A stretch of 64,000 bases of DNA from Valencia hispanica (taxonomy: Eukaryota > Chordata > Actinopteri > Cyprinodontiformes > Valenciidae), in NCBI GenBank assembly GCA_963556495.2, contig OY747715.1, positions 13,009,239-13,073,238 of the forward strand. Reading direction: 5' to 3'. Within the stretch, counting starts at the first letter, position 1; each line of letters starts with the position of its first letter. Positions 33,301 through 44,700 of the stretch are shown in pieces. The notes beneath the pieces are model-generated. The model saw nothing but the letters and a program-made list of their open reading frames with translations, was not told where the DNA came from and ran no database searches. The translations under genes were made by a program, and so were the position numbers.

Positions 33301-34763
33301 CGACTTTTTTCCTCAGGATTCTTACCTTATTCTCCTGATTCTGACTAAAATCTCAAGATTTTTACCTTTGTAATATCAGGATTTTTAAGTTTTTTTTTCC
33401 TCAGTATTCTGACCTTGATCTCAGGATTCTTTCATTTCATTTCAAGAGTTTATTCCTCAATTTTAGGGTTTTATGTTTATCCTCAAGATTCTGACTTTAT
33501 TATCAAAATTCTAAGGAAATAAAAGTCAGATTTTTTTTTTTCACTGGCCGTAATCTTGTTTTCTACCTGTGAGATTTAAGGTCTCTGCCACTAAATTCTA
33601 CATCATGTTTGGGCATCAACACTGGTGAACATCTATCCAGCTGACCAAATACATTATTGACATGCTGAGCATTAACTCATGGCACTTTAAATATAAGTCT
33701 ACCAAAGAGTACTTCAAAGCAGTTCTTAGTGTTTAGATTTTTCAACCTCAGACCAATAGGATTTTTGAATTTTAAAGAAGGCAAGATTCCTGTTCATGAA
33801 CTAAATAAAATAAGCTGATATAAGTAACTCAATGTCATCAGTTTGTTTATTGCTTCCATTTTTCTAACTAAAATTGTGCATTTTGGCAACTGGCAAAATA
33901 ATAAAGCTTTGAATCTTATCATTTACGACGTTTTGCCTTGTAATTTACTGTTAAACAAAAAAATTAGAAGAAAAGACACGAAACAATGAAGATCTGAAAT
34001 TTTTAAGTAAAATCTTTCCATATTACAATAGCCTTGCGTTTGCCGTCATTGGTATGATTCATTTTTATTGCATTTTTATATTGGCTTCATTTTGAAAATT
34101 AAAAGCCTAGTCCATCTTTTTTCAATAAAATGTGTGAAGAGTTTTTATTTGCTACCCAGTTGTCTAAAAGTTGTATTCGTCCATCCAACTGTCTTCAACC
34201 TTTTTGAATTGGAAATAATAAGGAATTTTGGCCTGAAAAATGTGTAGGGCCTCAGTAACCATCCACAATCAAAAACTAATGGGGATTTTGTGTGCAGGAT
34301 ATTTCGTCTGAGGACGGAGAGCACCTCCATACGCTGTGCCAAACCATCATCGAGGAAGGCCCGCTGGTGTTCATTCCCCTGGCTGAGGAGAACAAAAATA
34401 AGAAGTATCAGGAGGAGGTGCCGCTCTACGTGAAGAAGTGGAGCCCTTTTAAGGAGCTTGTCATCGTGCTGCGAGCCAACCTGCAAGAGATCGTTGACAG
34501 GTTAGAAGCACTTGCAAGCAGGTCTTGATCCCTACTTGTGTTTTTTTTTTTTTTTAGTTCTGACTGACAAAAACTAATGTTTTTCCCCTCATTCATTTAT
34601 ATGTTTGGTTGACTTTCTTTTTCTTGGGATTCTTCTCCACAGGTGGGCTGATGGTAAGGGTCCGCTGGCTGTGGAGTTCTCTAGTTCGGAGGTGAAGAGT
34701 CTGATCCGAGCTCTGTTTCAGAACACGGAGAGGAGAGCCGCTGCTTTGACCAAAATCAAATAG
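24350..34763 (+). CDS. zw10: Kinetochore and vesicle-tethering protein ZW10
   Basis: ZW10 is a subunit of the Rod-Zw10-Zwilch complex, which loads dynein and checkpoint proteins on kinetochores. It also acts in the NRZ complex, which tethers Golgi-derived vesicles at the ER. Exons: 24350-24454, 25622-25756, 25838-25939, 26016-26093, 28157-28316, 28468-28620, 28923-29120, 29208-29344, 29423-29605, 31064-31287, 31369-31440, 31517-31686, 32213-32343, 32753-32884, 34298-34500, 34643-34763. All phases close to 767 aa; human ZW10 has 779 aa, also in 16 exons. Strong blocks include [20 protein letters not shown], the coiled-coil N-terminus, [36 protein letters not shown] and the C-terminus [20 protein letters not shown]. 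It is head-to-head with mks1. Confidence 0.97.
24930..25500 (-). repeat. Tc1-like and LINE debris in zw10 intron 1
   Basis: At 25070-25120 'accatgatgctgccatcaccatgtttcactgtgggg' reads on the minus strand as the Tc1 motif [10 protein letters not shown]. At about 25390-25495 'catgcatacacacacctaac…tttttggactgtgggagga' matches the retrotransposon fragment seen at 23600. Neither is coding. Confidence 0.6.
27085..27510 (-). repeat. Dispersed repeat related to 22700-23450
   Basis: Shares the opening 'ccattttatttatgaaggcacattaaaacac' and the closing 'gtgcattgcaataacctagttgag' with the longer copy. It lies in zw10 intron 4, a 2-kb intron that otherwise shows no gene. Confidence 0.5.
29840..30325 (+). 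mobile_element. Tc1-like non-autonomous element in zw10 intron 9
   Basis: The left end 'gcaaaagtattcataaccc' and the right end 'ggtgtgaatatttttgcaagg' are inverted, a terminal type common in fish Tc1-like elements. The interior keeps 'actggcagcaccaggctgtggggatg' (decayed GGGSVMLWGC) and 'agggacagaaaaactggtcagcgttg'. Frames are broken. Confidence 0.7.
31841..32102 (+). repeat. Degenerate (YCAT)n pyrimidine-rich tract
   Basis: An imperfect tandem of CCAT, TCAT and TTTG words in zw10 intron 12. It opens a 105-codon hydrophobic frame that is an artefact of the repeat composition. Confidence 0.8.
33141..33552. mobile_element. MITE with GGCCACTG ends and internal tandem motif
   Basis: The left end (ggccactgaaaaaaaaa) and right end (tttttttttcactggcc) form an inverted repeat. 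Between them about 15 degenerate copies of a roughly 20-25 bp unit, 'atctcaggattctgacttt', are arrayed. There is no reading frame. It lies in zw10 intron 14. Confidence 0.75.
33560..34297. other. Rest of zw10 intron 14
   Basis: AT-rich intron. I see no repeat end, RNA gene or conserved frame. The minus frame at 34145-34486 overlaps exon 15 and is its antisense shadow. Confidence 0.5.
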
Positions 34764-35234
34764 ACTATTGGACAAACAGTGAAAACACCAAGCAGACTGT
34801 GTTGCACTTTTTTCCTCGGTGGAAAATCTGCCCTTGCCTTTACTCGTTTATGTTTAATGTAAAACGTTCACCTGCATGAAAGAAAAATAGGTTGACTAAG
34901 ACAGGAGATGCTGCTGTCTGCAGAATGTTATTCCGGCACACTGACAGCACAAAAAACATCTGTACAACATTTCACAGCCTCAGTCATGTAAATTTTGTTT
35001 TCAGCTGCATATTTCTCTGAATTGGTATAACCATTAGCTTTCATATGTTCACATGTGATGGAGTTTCTGGAGTTATTCAAACCTCAGCTTTATTTAGATA
35101 TAGATTTCTCTGTTGTTTTTCTGTACGGATATTATTTTTAAAGACTTTTTGTTTAAAGTTTAACATCCATGAAGTGGTAAATCTCTTGCTAACAACTTGA
35201 AACTGAACTCTTCTGTAATGTATTTATTTGTTTA

Positions 35235-35240
35235 AATAAA
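35235..35240 (+). terminator. Polyadenylation signal of zw10
   Basis: AATAAA about 470 nt after the stop codon, following a plain AT-rich 3' UTR. It is the first perfect hexamer downstream. Confidence 0.65.
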
Positions 35241-35259
35241 CCAAAATACTTAGGCGTCT

Positions 35260-36045
35260 TTTCAACTTAATCTACATTAATACTCAACTTTTTTCATACC
35301 CAACTAAAAATCAAGCTTTCACCCAGTTTTCAACCTTGAAAGAGATTGTTTTGTCCTGCAGACTTTCCTTGATGATGTGATCAGAGGACATGTTGGGGTG
35401 GTATAAAATGCTTGAAATTCAGATTTAGTGAACCTTATGAGTTGATGTTTAGTTTATCATGCATCTGAAGTCTAAATCCATTTCCCATTTTAAGTCAACA
35501 CTTAAATACACTGCTTCCTTATGTTACATTTTAAAATTAAGACAGGAAGAGAATTGGGGGATTCTGGTTTAACCTTGGGTACAATTTCCAAATGTATGAA
35601 GGTGCCATGTTTATTGGTAAGTATAAGCAGCATGATAATGTCCAGCCATCACATCACTCAGGAAGAAGATGGAACGTGTTGGTGTGAAAGGTGCATCAAA
35701 CCCAGAAAAGCTGTTGAGATTATTAGCTACAGTGCAACAAGTCTTGCTTCATTTTGAGCTGCAAGGCCACTCGTTGAGGAAAAACGTATTACTCCAAAAG
35801 CAACATAAATAAGCAGATTAAAGTTTGCACACCGGGACAAAGCAAATTTTTGGAGACAAGGCCTCAACTAAAATGGAAGTGTTTGGCCATATATCAACTT
35901 GCACCTTAACTGTAAAAGCAAAATATATCACAGAATTAACACATAGATTAGCTATATCAGCAAGTATGTTAATGTTAGTCACAGAAAATAATCCTTCTGA
36001 ACTATTTAACAGTAGTAAAACCTTAGAAATGTATACTTACATGTA
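35260..36045. other. zw10-pom121 intergenic sequence
   Basis: No supported gene. Near 35590-35750 the sequence has faint Tc1-like resemblance (GTISKCMKVPCLLVS), too decayed to call firmly. The (TA)n run at 36043-36073 leads into the transposon at 36074. Confidence 0.4.
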
Positions 36046-36073
36046 TATATATATATTTATATATATATATATA

Positions 36074-37691
36074 CACTACCGTTCAAAAGTTTGGGGTCAC
36101 CCAAACAATTTTGTGTTTTCCATGAAAAGTCACACTTATTCACCACCATACGTTGTGAAATGAATAGAAAATAGAGTCATGACATTGACAAGGTTACAAA
36201 TAATGATTTGTATTTGAAATAAGATTTTTTTTACATCAAACTTTGCTTTCGTCAAAGAATCCTCCATTTGCAGCAATTACAGCATTGCAGACCTTTGGCA
36301 TTCTAGCTGTTAATTTGTTGAGGTAATCTGGAGAAATTGCACCCCACGCTTCTAGAAGCAGCTCCCACAATTTGGATTGGTTGGATGGGCACTTCTTGCG
36401 TACCATACGGTCAAGCTGCTCCCACAACAGCTCAATGGGGTTCAAATCTGGTGACTGCGCTGGCCACTCCATTACAGATAGAATACCAGCTGCCTGCTTC
36501 TTCTCTAAATAGTTCTTGCACAATTTGGAGGTGTGTTTTGGGTCATTGTCCTGTTGTAGGATGAAATTGGCTCCAATCAAGCGCTGTCCACTGGGTATGG
36601 CATGGCGTTGCAAAATGGAGTGATAGCCTTCCTTATTCAGAATCCCTTTTACCCTGTACAAATCTCCCACCTTACCAGCACCAAAGCAACCCCAGACCAT
36701 CACATTACCTCCACCATGCTTAACAGATGGCGTCAGGCATTCTTCCAGCATCTTTTCAGTTGTTCTGCGTCTCACAAACGTTCTTCTTTGTGATCCAAAC
36801 ACCTCAAACTTGGATTCATCCGTCCACAACACTTTTTTCCAGTCTTCCTCTGTCCAATGTCTGTGTTCTTTTGCCCATCTTAATCTTTTTCTTTTATTGG
36901 CCAGTCTCAGATATGGCTTTTTCTTTGCCACTCTGCCCTGAAGCCCAGAATCCCGCAGCCGCCTCTTCACTGTAGATGTTGACACTGGTGTTTTGCGGGT
37001 ACTATTTAATGAAGATGCCAGTTGGGGACCTGTGAGGCGTCTGTTTCTCAAACTAGAGACTCTAATGTACTTATCTTCTTGCTCAGTTGTGCAACGCGGC
37101 CTCCCACTTCTTTTTCTACTCTGGTTAGAGCCTGTTTGTGCTGTCCTCTGAAGGGAGTAGTACACACCGTTGTAGGAAATCTTCAATTTCTCATCAATTT
37201 CTCGCATGGAATAGCCTTCATTTCTAAGAACAAGAATAGACTGTCGAGTTTCAGATGAAAGTTCTCTTTTTCTGGCCATTTTGAGCGTTTAATTGACCCC
37301 ACAAATGTGATGCTCCAGAAACTCAATCTGCTCAAAGGAAGGTCAGTTTTGTAGCTTCTGTACCGAGCTAAACTGTTTTCAGATGTGTGAACATGATTGC
37401 ACAAGGGTTTTCTAATCATCAATTAGCCTTCTGAGCCAATGAGCAAACACATTGTACCATTAGAACACTGGAGTGATAGTTGCTGGAAATGGGCCTCTAT
37501 ACACCTATGTAGATATTGCACCAAAAACCAGACATTTGCAGCTAGAATAGTCATTTACCACATTAGCAATGTATAGAGTGTATTTCTTTAAAGTTAAGAC
37601 TAGTTTAAAGTTATCTTCATTGAAAAGTACAGTGCTTTTCCTTCAAAAATAAGGACATTTCAATGTGACCCCAAACTTTTGAACGGTAGTG
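36074..37691 (-). mobile_element. Intact Tc1/mariner transposon
   Basis: Inverted ends of at least 27 identical bases start CACTACCGTTCAAAAGTTTG on both sides and are bounded by TA (36072-36073 and 37692-37693). The 1618-bp element lies within a (TA)n run, so the exact TA used is ambiguous. It carries one uninterrupted transposase gene on the minus strand. The identical ends and open frame imply recent insertion, unlike the other Tc1 remnants in the window. Confidence 0.95.
36236..37279 (-). CDS. Tc1-like transposase, full length (347 aa)
   Basis: A cut-and-paste transposase acting at TA sites. Residues about 1-115 form the paired-type double helix-turn-helix DNA-binding region (SSETRQSILVLRNEGYSMRE and STSTVKRRLRDSGL), with a GRPR-type motif at 59-62 (GRPR). 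The catalytic core holds D154 (LWTDESKFEVFG), D244 (QQDNDPKHT) and E283 (SPDLNPIE), with the glycine-rich KHGGGNVMVWGCF between the first two. I count 38 residues between the last D and E, where classical Tc1 has 34. The insertion is around LEKKQAAGILSV. That spacing fits the DD38E (Intruder) group described in animals. No stop or frameshift, and length is normal for the superfamily. Confidence 0.93.
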   Translation of the reverse strand: MARKRELSSETRQSILVLRNEGYSMREIDEKLKISYNGVYYSLQRTAQTGSNQSRKRSGRPRCTTEQEDKYIRVSSLRNRRLTGPQLASSLNSTRKTPVSTSTVKRRLRDSGLQGRVAKKKPYLRLANKRKRLRWAKEHRHWTEEDWKKVLWTDESKFEVFGSQRRTFVRRRTTEKMLEECLTPSVKHGGGNVMVWGCFGAGKVGDLYRVKGILNKEGYHSILQRHAIPSGQRLIGANFILQQDNDPKHTSKLCKNYLEKKQAAGILSVMEWPAQSPDLNPIELLWEQLDRMVRKKCPSNQSKLWELLLEAWGAISPDYLNKLTARMPKVCNAVIAANGGFFDESKV

Positions 37692-37714
37692 TATATATAT
37701 ATATAAATTCTTGA

Positions 37715-38345
37715 ATTGCGCTCCTCAAGGTGGCAGCATGTTGGAGTAGCTCTCTTACTCTGGTTCTGTTTGTTTCCATTTCTTGCGAAAAACTTTTTTT
37801 TGGACAACTGTTCTCTGGTTTTGAATGCTGTACGGCTGGAAGGATGTTTGCAGATCCTTTTTTTTTTACTTTTGGACATTTTTTGTGATGCATAACCATG
37901 GCAACAAGGTGGTTTACAACTGGGAGCAGCTGATTAACATCACAAAAACTCAATACCTCAACTGCAGCCACAAAACCCTGATGGATTGAGAAGGAGCAAA
38001 GTGGAGGGAGAAAAGGAGGAAGTTCAAACCATCTCGATCAATCATATCGGGCAATGTGAGATTGTTGGAAAAACAGGTTTGATGCTGAGGACCCTCTGGA
38101 GATTAGTGTGCAAAAAAGGATTCTTCATCAAATTAACATAATGGACAACCCTGAGGATCCTCTACATCAGACGTTCATACAACTACAGAGCGTCTTCAAA
38201 CTGAGGCTACATCAGATCTGCAGAACACTACAGGAGATCATTCCTCCCCCCGGCCATTAGCATCTACAACAAATCTTTAAAGAAATTTGGATAATGAGTT
38301 ACAACATTTCATTTCCCTTTGGGATTAATAACGTCATTTTGAATA
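37715..38345 (+). mobile_element. Internally deleted non-LTR retrotransposon derivative
   Basis: The 5' part (37720-37960) holds 'gttctgtttgtttccatttcttgcg' and 'gatgcataaccatggcaacaagg'. The 3' part (38130-38345) holds 'atcagatctgcagaacactacagg' and ends 'tttccctttgggattaataacg', the usual end of a fish LINE. The two ends are joined with almost no ORF between. A second copy in opposite orientation lies at 53112-53712 and shares both ends, so this shorter form has itself been mobilised. Confidence 0.65.
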
Positions 38346-38354
38346 GAATTTGAA

Positions 38355-38665
38355 TACACACACACACAAGTCCGTATTGCTACCCATATTAGGACTTTAT
38401 ATTGACTTACATTCATTTTAATAGCTACATTTATGCCTAACCCAAACACTTACCCTAACCCTAACCATTACCAGTTTATTACTAACCCTAACCTTAACCA
38501 AAACATAATTCACACCATACCTCTAAACCTAACCCCTAACCCTAAAAAAGGGGGTCCACCATACTAGGACCAGGCTTTGGTCCCTATAAGGTCCATCTGT
38601 CTTCACAAGGTTAGCGAATATGCCAGAAAAGGTCCTAAATAGGATAGCAATACAAGAACACAGAC
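38355..38665 (-). repeat. Dispersed repeat with interstitial CCCTAA words
   Basis: It opens (CA)n, then 'ttaggactttatattgacttacattcattt', then about 120 bp of degenerate CCCTAA/CCTAACC words (38435-38545), then 'accaggctttggtccctataagg'. This block order is a known style of teleost interspersed repeat rather than telomeric DNA. It ends about 120 bp before the pom121 start codon. Confidence 0.6.
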
Positions 38666-38784
38666 ACGAGTTTTTCAATACAAAGTTGTGATTTGTGTCT
38701 TTGTTCGATAGAGGGCGCTGGCGCACCTAAACTTCCAGAGCAGCATGAAGAGATAAGAGAGTCGTCTGGCGGCGCGCTACCGCC

Positions 38785-41700
38785 ATGTCACCTAGAGAGA
38801 AACATTTAGCGCTTCTGTCTGTTTTAGGCCTAATTGCCCTAGTTTTTTATTATATGCCCACATTTATTTGCGCAACTTTAATTGTATCCGTTTGCTGTTT
38901 CGCCTTTTATTATCGCAGTGGAGAACATCTTCCCGCCAGGTTAGGCCCGAATCCTCGCGGTGGGCTAAACGTCTCAGCCGTTCTCCGGCGCTGGTTGCCG
39001 GGCTGGGAGACGACCGGCGTGTCGGTGGCTGCGCGGGGTAGACCTAAAGGCAACCACAGCAGCAGCTACAGAGCTGAGCACCAGGAAACAGAGGGACACT
39101 ACAGACAAAGACCTAGTGAAACCGGGATTTATCGAAAAGAAGCCTTGACAAGCGACTCATTTCTTTTCAGCCCCCGGGATTTTCTCATGGGGAGTTACAT
39201 CGGCAAACCCGAAAGTCCAACCGCCGACCCTGGGAGGCCAAGAGCCGGAAGGAACCCCCGAGAGCAGCTGCGGGAAAGGCTCGCCAGACCCAACCATGCT
39301 GTCTATACGCCGAACAGGAGACTTTCATTCGCTAGGTAATTTATTAAGAATATAAACCCATGTCTCTCTCATACTTTATAATTCTAGCCCATTCAAACTT
39401 AAGATAAACGTTTATTGGCGGATTTAATTTTGTTCTGTCATTGGGTTGTAGTTACAGAAAGGGTTTCCATGTGTAGCAATTGTTTTGGAAAAAGCTCTTA
39501 AAACGTGGAGCCGAAAAGGTGAAAACTTTCACAAAAACCAGTCAAACTGTGAACTTCTGTTGCTATAATAACACAAATAGAACCTTTTATTTGCTTTATT
39601 CTCATGAAACTTCTCAAACTTGATGGATTTGAGCCTCTTAGCATTCTTACAAGTTTGTTAATGTTTCTTATATTTTGTCAAAATGTTCAAACATTCTTTT
39701 TAGCTGATACTGCTTGTAAAAAAAAAAAAAAAAAAAAAGCTTAATTATGAGTTGAGAAGCTGAAATTTCTGAGTTTAAAGTGGGAAAAATCAACAGAAAG
39801 ATTCCTAGAAGTTGCAAATTGAAGGGGGTAGCTGGAGGTTTCTCTCCAACCCGGACCCTTGAAATCCAATATGGCTGCCTTGCATATAAAACTTACTAAT
39901 TAGTTGCAGTTGGGGGAAAAAATGTATTTGCACTTCCAACAAATTCAAATGAAATATTTTGCGCACACAGTACTATATAACCTTCTATGGAGAACATGTC
40001 GCTACAGTCTCTGTAGAGAAATACATAATTGGCTTTTTATTAGGATGTAGAAATATCTTTTTTTTAAATAAACATTGTCTCATTTTGTTCAGCACCTACA
40101 TTTTAGTGCATCTACTGTTAAGAAGAAATTACTGCTACACTTTACCTGTGTGTTGTAACTTGATGGAGGTGATATTGACATAGTTTTCACCTCGTTGTGT
40201 TCCCCACAGTGAGTCGCGGGGTGCACCGGGCAGGTTCACCATCACCCCTCAGCGTCACTACCCCCTGCAGCAGATGGGTGTGTCCCCAGTGGGAGTCCTG
40301 CCCCCCGTCAACTGGGATGGGTTCAGAAAGAAGAACGTCCTCAGTCCTCGTAATTCCCCAGCTGCCCTCAGCCCAGTCACTGTGAAGATCGCCAGACCCG
40401 AGCACAGGAACCCCAGGTCTCAGATAATGTGTTTAAACCCGATTACCCATTCTATAACTTTTTATAACTCCTAATCGTATTGGTTATTAAACTGAAGCAG
40501 CGTTTTTGAACTCCAACAAGTCTCCTGAAGTTTGATGATGCTGACCAGAGCTGTTGTGTCTCTGGTCTGGTTTATAGTGTGAATCATCAGAGCTGTGCTG
40601 GGCTCACTCGGGCCCCTGCGGACCCCTGCTCCAGAGAGAGCGTCTTGAGGGTGTTGAAGGAAAGCCGCAAGAGAGAAGTGGAGGATGAGGACAGGAGCTT
40701 CACAACAGAGCAGAGAAGCAAAAGAAGGTATCAGGCTGAAACAACTGAATCAAGCTAACACACGAGCTCTTCTTTCCAGATGTACTTTAGATTAAGATCA
40801 TATTTTATTCTTATTTCTAATAGATGAGAAATTTAGACCCTATAAAAAGTATTCACCATCTTGGATGTTTTACCCTTGTTATTGCTTTTACAAATTAATC
40901 ATGATCAACAAAATTAGGCTTTTTTTGACCCCAAAGAATCTGAAAGAAAAGACCCCTTAACGTCAAAGTGAAACCTTTTTTTGAAATGACAAATTACCAT
41001 ATTTAATGTAACATAAAATAAGTGATTGCATAAATATTCACCGCCTTCAAGTCAGTTTTTGGTAGAAATGCCTTTGGCTGCAATCACAGCACAGAGTCTG
41101 TGTGGATGGGTCTCAGTTCCACTCATTGTGAGACTACTAGCACCAATTGGCTGTATCTCTGTGGAATTAGGTCAATCATTTTAAAGGTGGTGCAATGATT
41201 TTTTTATGTTGCATTTTATTTAAATGTCATTATTTTGTAGAAATCAGGTTTCGCTTTATTAAACAGTATTTTTTTGTATAATTTTTTTGTCAGTATAGAC
41301 AAATCTTGTCTGATTTGTAAAAGCAATAAAAAGGGTAAACATCTAGGGGGGTGACTACCTTTTAAAGGTGCTTTATGGTCTGGAATTTACTCATGGACAA
41401 TAAAGTGTTTGACAAAAGAAAACCTTACATTTTTAGCAAACAAATCTACCTCCATTTGCTCATGTATATAGTTGTCTCCCTATTGTCTTAGAGTATAATG
41501 TTGAACTCTTCTGATTTTACCTCCTCAGGCGTAATGACAGCGATGGAAGTGCTCACTCTGCTTTTGAGCCTCTGCTGCCCAACGGAACGCCATCCCAGCT
41601 GGTCCCAAAGTGAGTCGATGAAGAGTCTCATAACATATTTAAAGTTTGACCACTGTACAAATTTATGTAGAAAAATTGTCAAGGAGCCCCGGAGTGTTGT

Positions 41701-44700
41701 GTTTGGTTTGTGTCAATAATAATAATGGCTTGCATTTATATAGCGCTTTTCAAGACTATCAAAGCGCTTTACAACTCAGCTGCCCTGGGGCAGACTGACA
41801 GAAGCGAGGCTGCCATATCGCGCCATCGGCCCCTCTGGCCAACACCAGTAGGCAGTTAGGTGAAGTATCTTGCCCTAGGACACTACATGTAGCAGGTGGA
41901 AGCTGGAATCGAACCCACAATTTCTGGGTTGCAGGCTGACAACTCTACCACTGAACTACAGCCGCCCCATAAGCACGTTTCCACTACCGGAACTTCACGG
42001 TATGCGCCTGTCTCCGCTACACTGGACTGGGCTGACGGTGCTACTCTCTGGGCCATTTCAGGAACCGGAGTACCAGCCTTGGGTTATGTACTTGGAAATG
42101 GCCCGGTAATGTCGCTGGGCGGGAGCTGTAGTTAAGTCATGCTGATTGGTTATAACTCAGTGGGAAATTATATCAGCAGACGTTCACAAACAATCAGCTT
42201 TGTGAAATATAAGTTACTGCCGAAGCAGTTTATAACAATATAGCAAACAGAAAGGCAGCAACCATCCCTGCTTCTTCCATTCGATCTCTTGTTATTTCTG
42301 CTGCTGTGTGCGCCTTTTGGCATTGATCATTGATGCCACTCATTGCTGTAACGGTTGTGATATGCGGACGTCTTAGTTAATTCCTTAAAGGGCTAATTTT
42401 ACATGGATAAACAGCTGAGAGGAGCGGCCCAAAAGATTTACCACGATAAATGATAGTCTGTAAAATTATCCTGAAGTTCCGATAGTGGAAAAGCGCCTGT
42501 TTTTTTTTTTTTCTTTCCTCCAGACCAGGGAGCCTAAAAAGAGGCATGACCTCGGCGATGGACGAGACCACCATGAAGAGGTCCCGCACCTCCTCGATCA
42601 GCTCCGGTACTGGGATTCTTGCTCCAAGAGGAACCCCTGGCACCAGGAGAAACGCCATCCAAAGCTCCTACAGCTCCTCTCTTGGTCTCAATCAGGTTCG
42701 CTCCATTACGGTCCTGTCATCCCTACTGAGATTAAACCATCATTCAGCGTTCACATCCCTGTTTTCCTTTGCAGTGGAAGAAACCGTCTGCTCCTAGCTC
42801 TCCGCTGTCCAGCCTCGAGTCATCTCGCTCTCAGACTCCAGAGGGAGCCTCTAAAAGACCCAGGTCTGTCACTGTCAGATTGTCAACAGTCAGTCACACT
42901 GAATGTTGAGTTTTTAACATGTGGTTTCATTTACAGAGAGGACGACATCCAGTCTCCCAGCTCAGCATCTTCTGTGAGGTCAGACCACACAGCGGCAGAC
43001 AAAACACCTGATACTTGTACGTCTGATCTACCTTCAGTTTGCCTTTTTGTTCAGTAGTGCATTTGTTAAACCATAAAATATATCATTTTGCATCCAATAA
43101 ACCTACTGTCTCAGATATCAATCCAGTATAGTGGAATTGCATTATTAGCCAGCTGAATGTTCTTTACTTGAAGCACAGAGTTGTCCTGCCTTGTTTTTAA
43201 TATCCTACTTTGATGATCTTGTAGTAAAACAAACCCCAGCCCCCATAGTCCCAGTCACAACAACAATAGACTCAACTGGAAGCGTTGGGAAGAGAAAAAG
43301 AAAGATCCAGCTGGTTTCCAGCAACCGGGATGATCAAATCTCTCTGGTAAGGAGTTTGAAATCTCCAGACTTCACCTTAAACAATGCATTTCACTCTAGT
43401 TCCTGCACAATCTGGAAATGGATGGGATTTGAGTCTAAACTATAAAAAAGAAAAATAAGAGTATGACATTTTTTTCCCCCCTTTCCCATTGTCTGAAAGT
43501 TGCATCTGTCTGTCATGTTGTTTTTGCCAAGTTCCCAATTCAAAGTCTGAGCGCTGTAGAAATATATAAATTCTAAATATTTATTTGTATTCACTCTTTT
43601 TCAAAAAGGCTTACAATGGCTAAAATGTGAGTTCTGTAAAGTGTTGAAACCCAGTTTGAATGCCTGTTTGTTTGCAGCCTCCACCTCCTGAGCTGGGTTA
43701 CACCATCACAGCTAAAGATCTGGACGAAGAGAAAAAAGCTGCCATCAGTAAGATCCAGAAAGTCCTGGAGACGCCTGGTGAGTGACTCTAACAATGTAAC
43801 ACATTGGGGAGTTTTTTTTCTTCTCCTGTCTCTTTCATCTTAGTGTTATTTATTTTTAGTGCCAGAACCAGAGAAGTCCATGTCTCCAGCAGCCACCACT
43901 TCCACTCAGTCTGCTGCCTCTATTCCCACCCTGAGCAGCCTCCTGGCAGCTCCGCTGCCCACATCCACCTCTGCCGTTCCAGTCATCAACCTGGATCCCA
44001 GCCCAGGCAGCAGCAGTGCAGCCCCCAACACTCTGCTGGAGGCCCTCAAGATGAAGATAAGTTCCCCCGCTAGCTCCACATCTGCTGCCAATACAACCAC
44101 AGGTATGATCTCTAACCTCAGGACGCCACTATGCAGGATGGTAAATCCATCAATCACAGTTATTACTTACTTTAGTACCTTGCAAAAGTAATCATAACCT
44201 CGAACATTTCCATATTTGTATCATATTATAACTTTAGTGGTTGTAATTAGTAGTGGGCAAAATTAACGGTATAAGGTAGAAAGGGTATAAATTTAGCCAT
44301 CGGTAGAGATTTGGACAATGCCGATCTGCCGTGATTGCGCATTTTGATGATGTCATCAAGCTGTGCATACATACTAGCTTTATTTTTGTGCAAAATTAAA
44401 TTTATAAATGGGTTATCAGGAAAGCAGAAATAAATTTTATTTCTCTTTTTACATTTTGCACTTTAGTTCAAACAATTTTGAACTTTGTTTTCATAACATT
44501 TAGCTTTTATTTAAAACATCTTTATGTTGTAAGAATTTTTGTGTTGCTGATTTGATTTAGAATATTTTATACCTGCATTTTGCACAGTGAATGGTCTTTA
44601 AATGGCATTCTGCACTTTTTTAAAGTTGCTCTGCTGCGATATATCTGGAATAGGGATGTAAGAAAATATTGAAACACCGATATATGTCGATATTTTATTT

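Noticed and set aside
38435..38545. True telomeric array or chromosome end
   Set aside because: The CCCTAA words are degenerate, short and embedded in a dispersed repeat between intact genes.
41900..41969. A functional tRNA gene
   Set aside because: A and B boxes are present, but the body continues into a SINE with a retroposon tail and no acceptor stem pairs properly.
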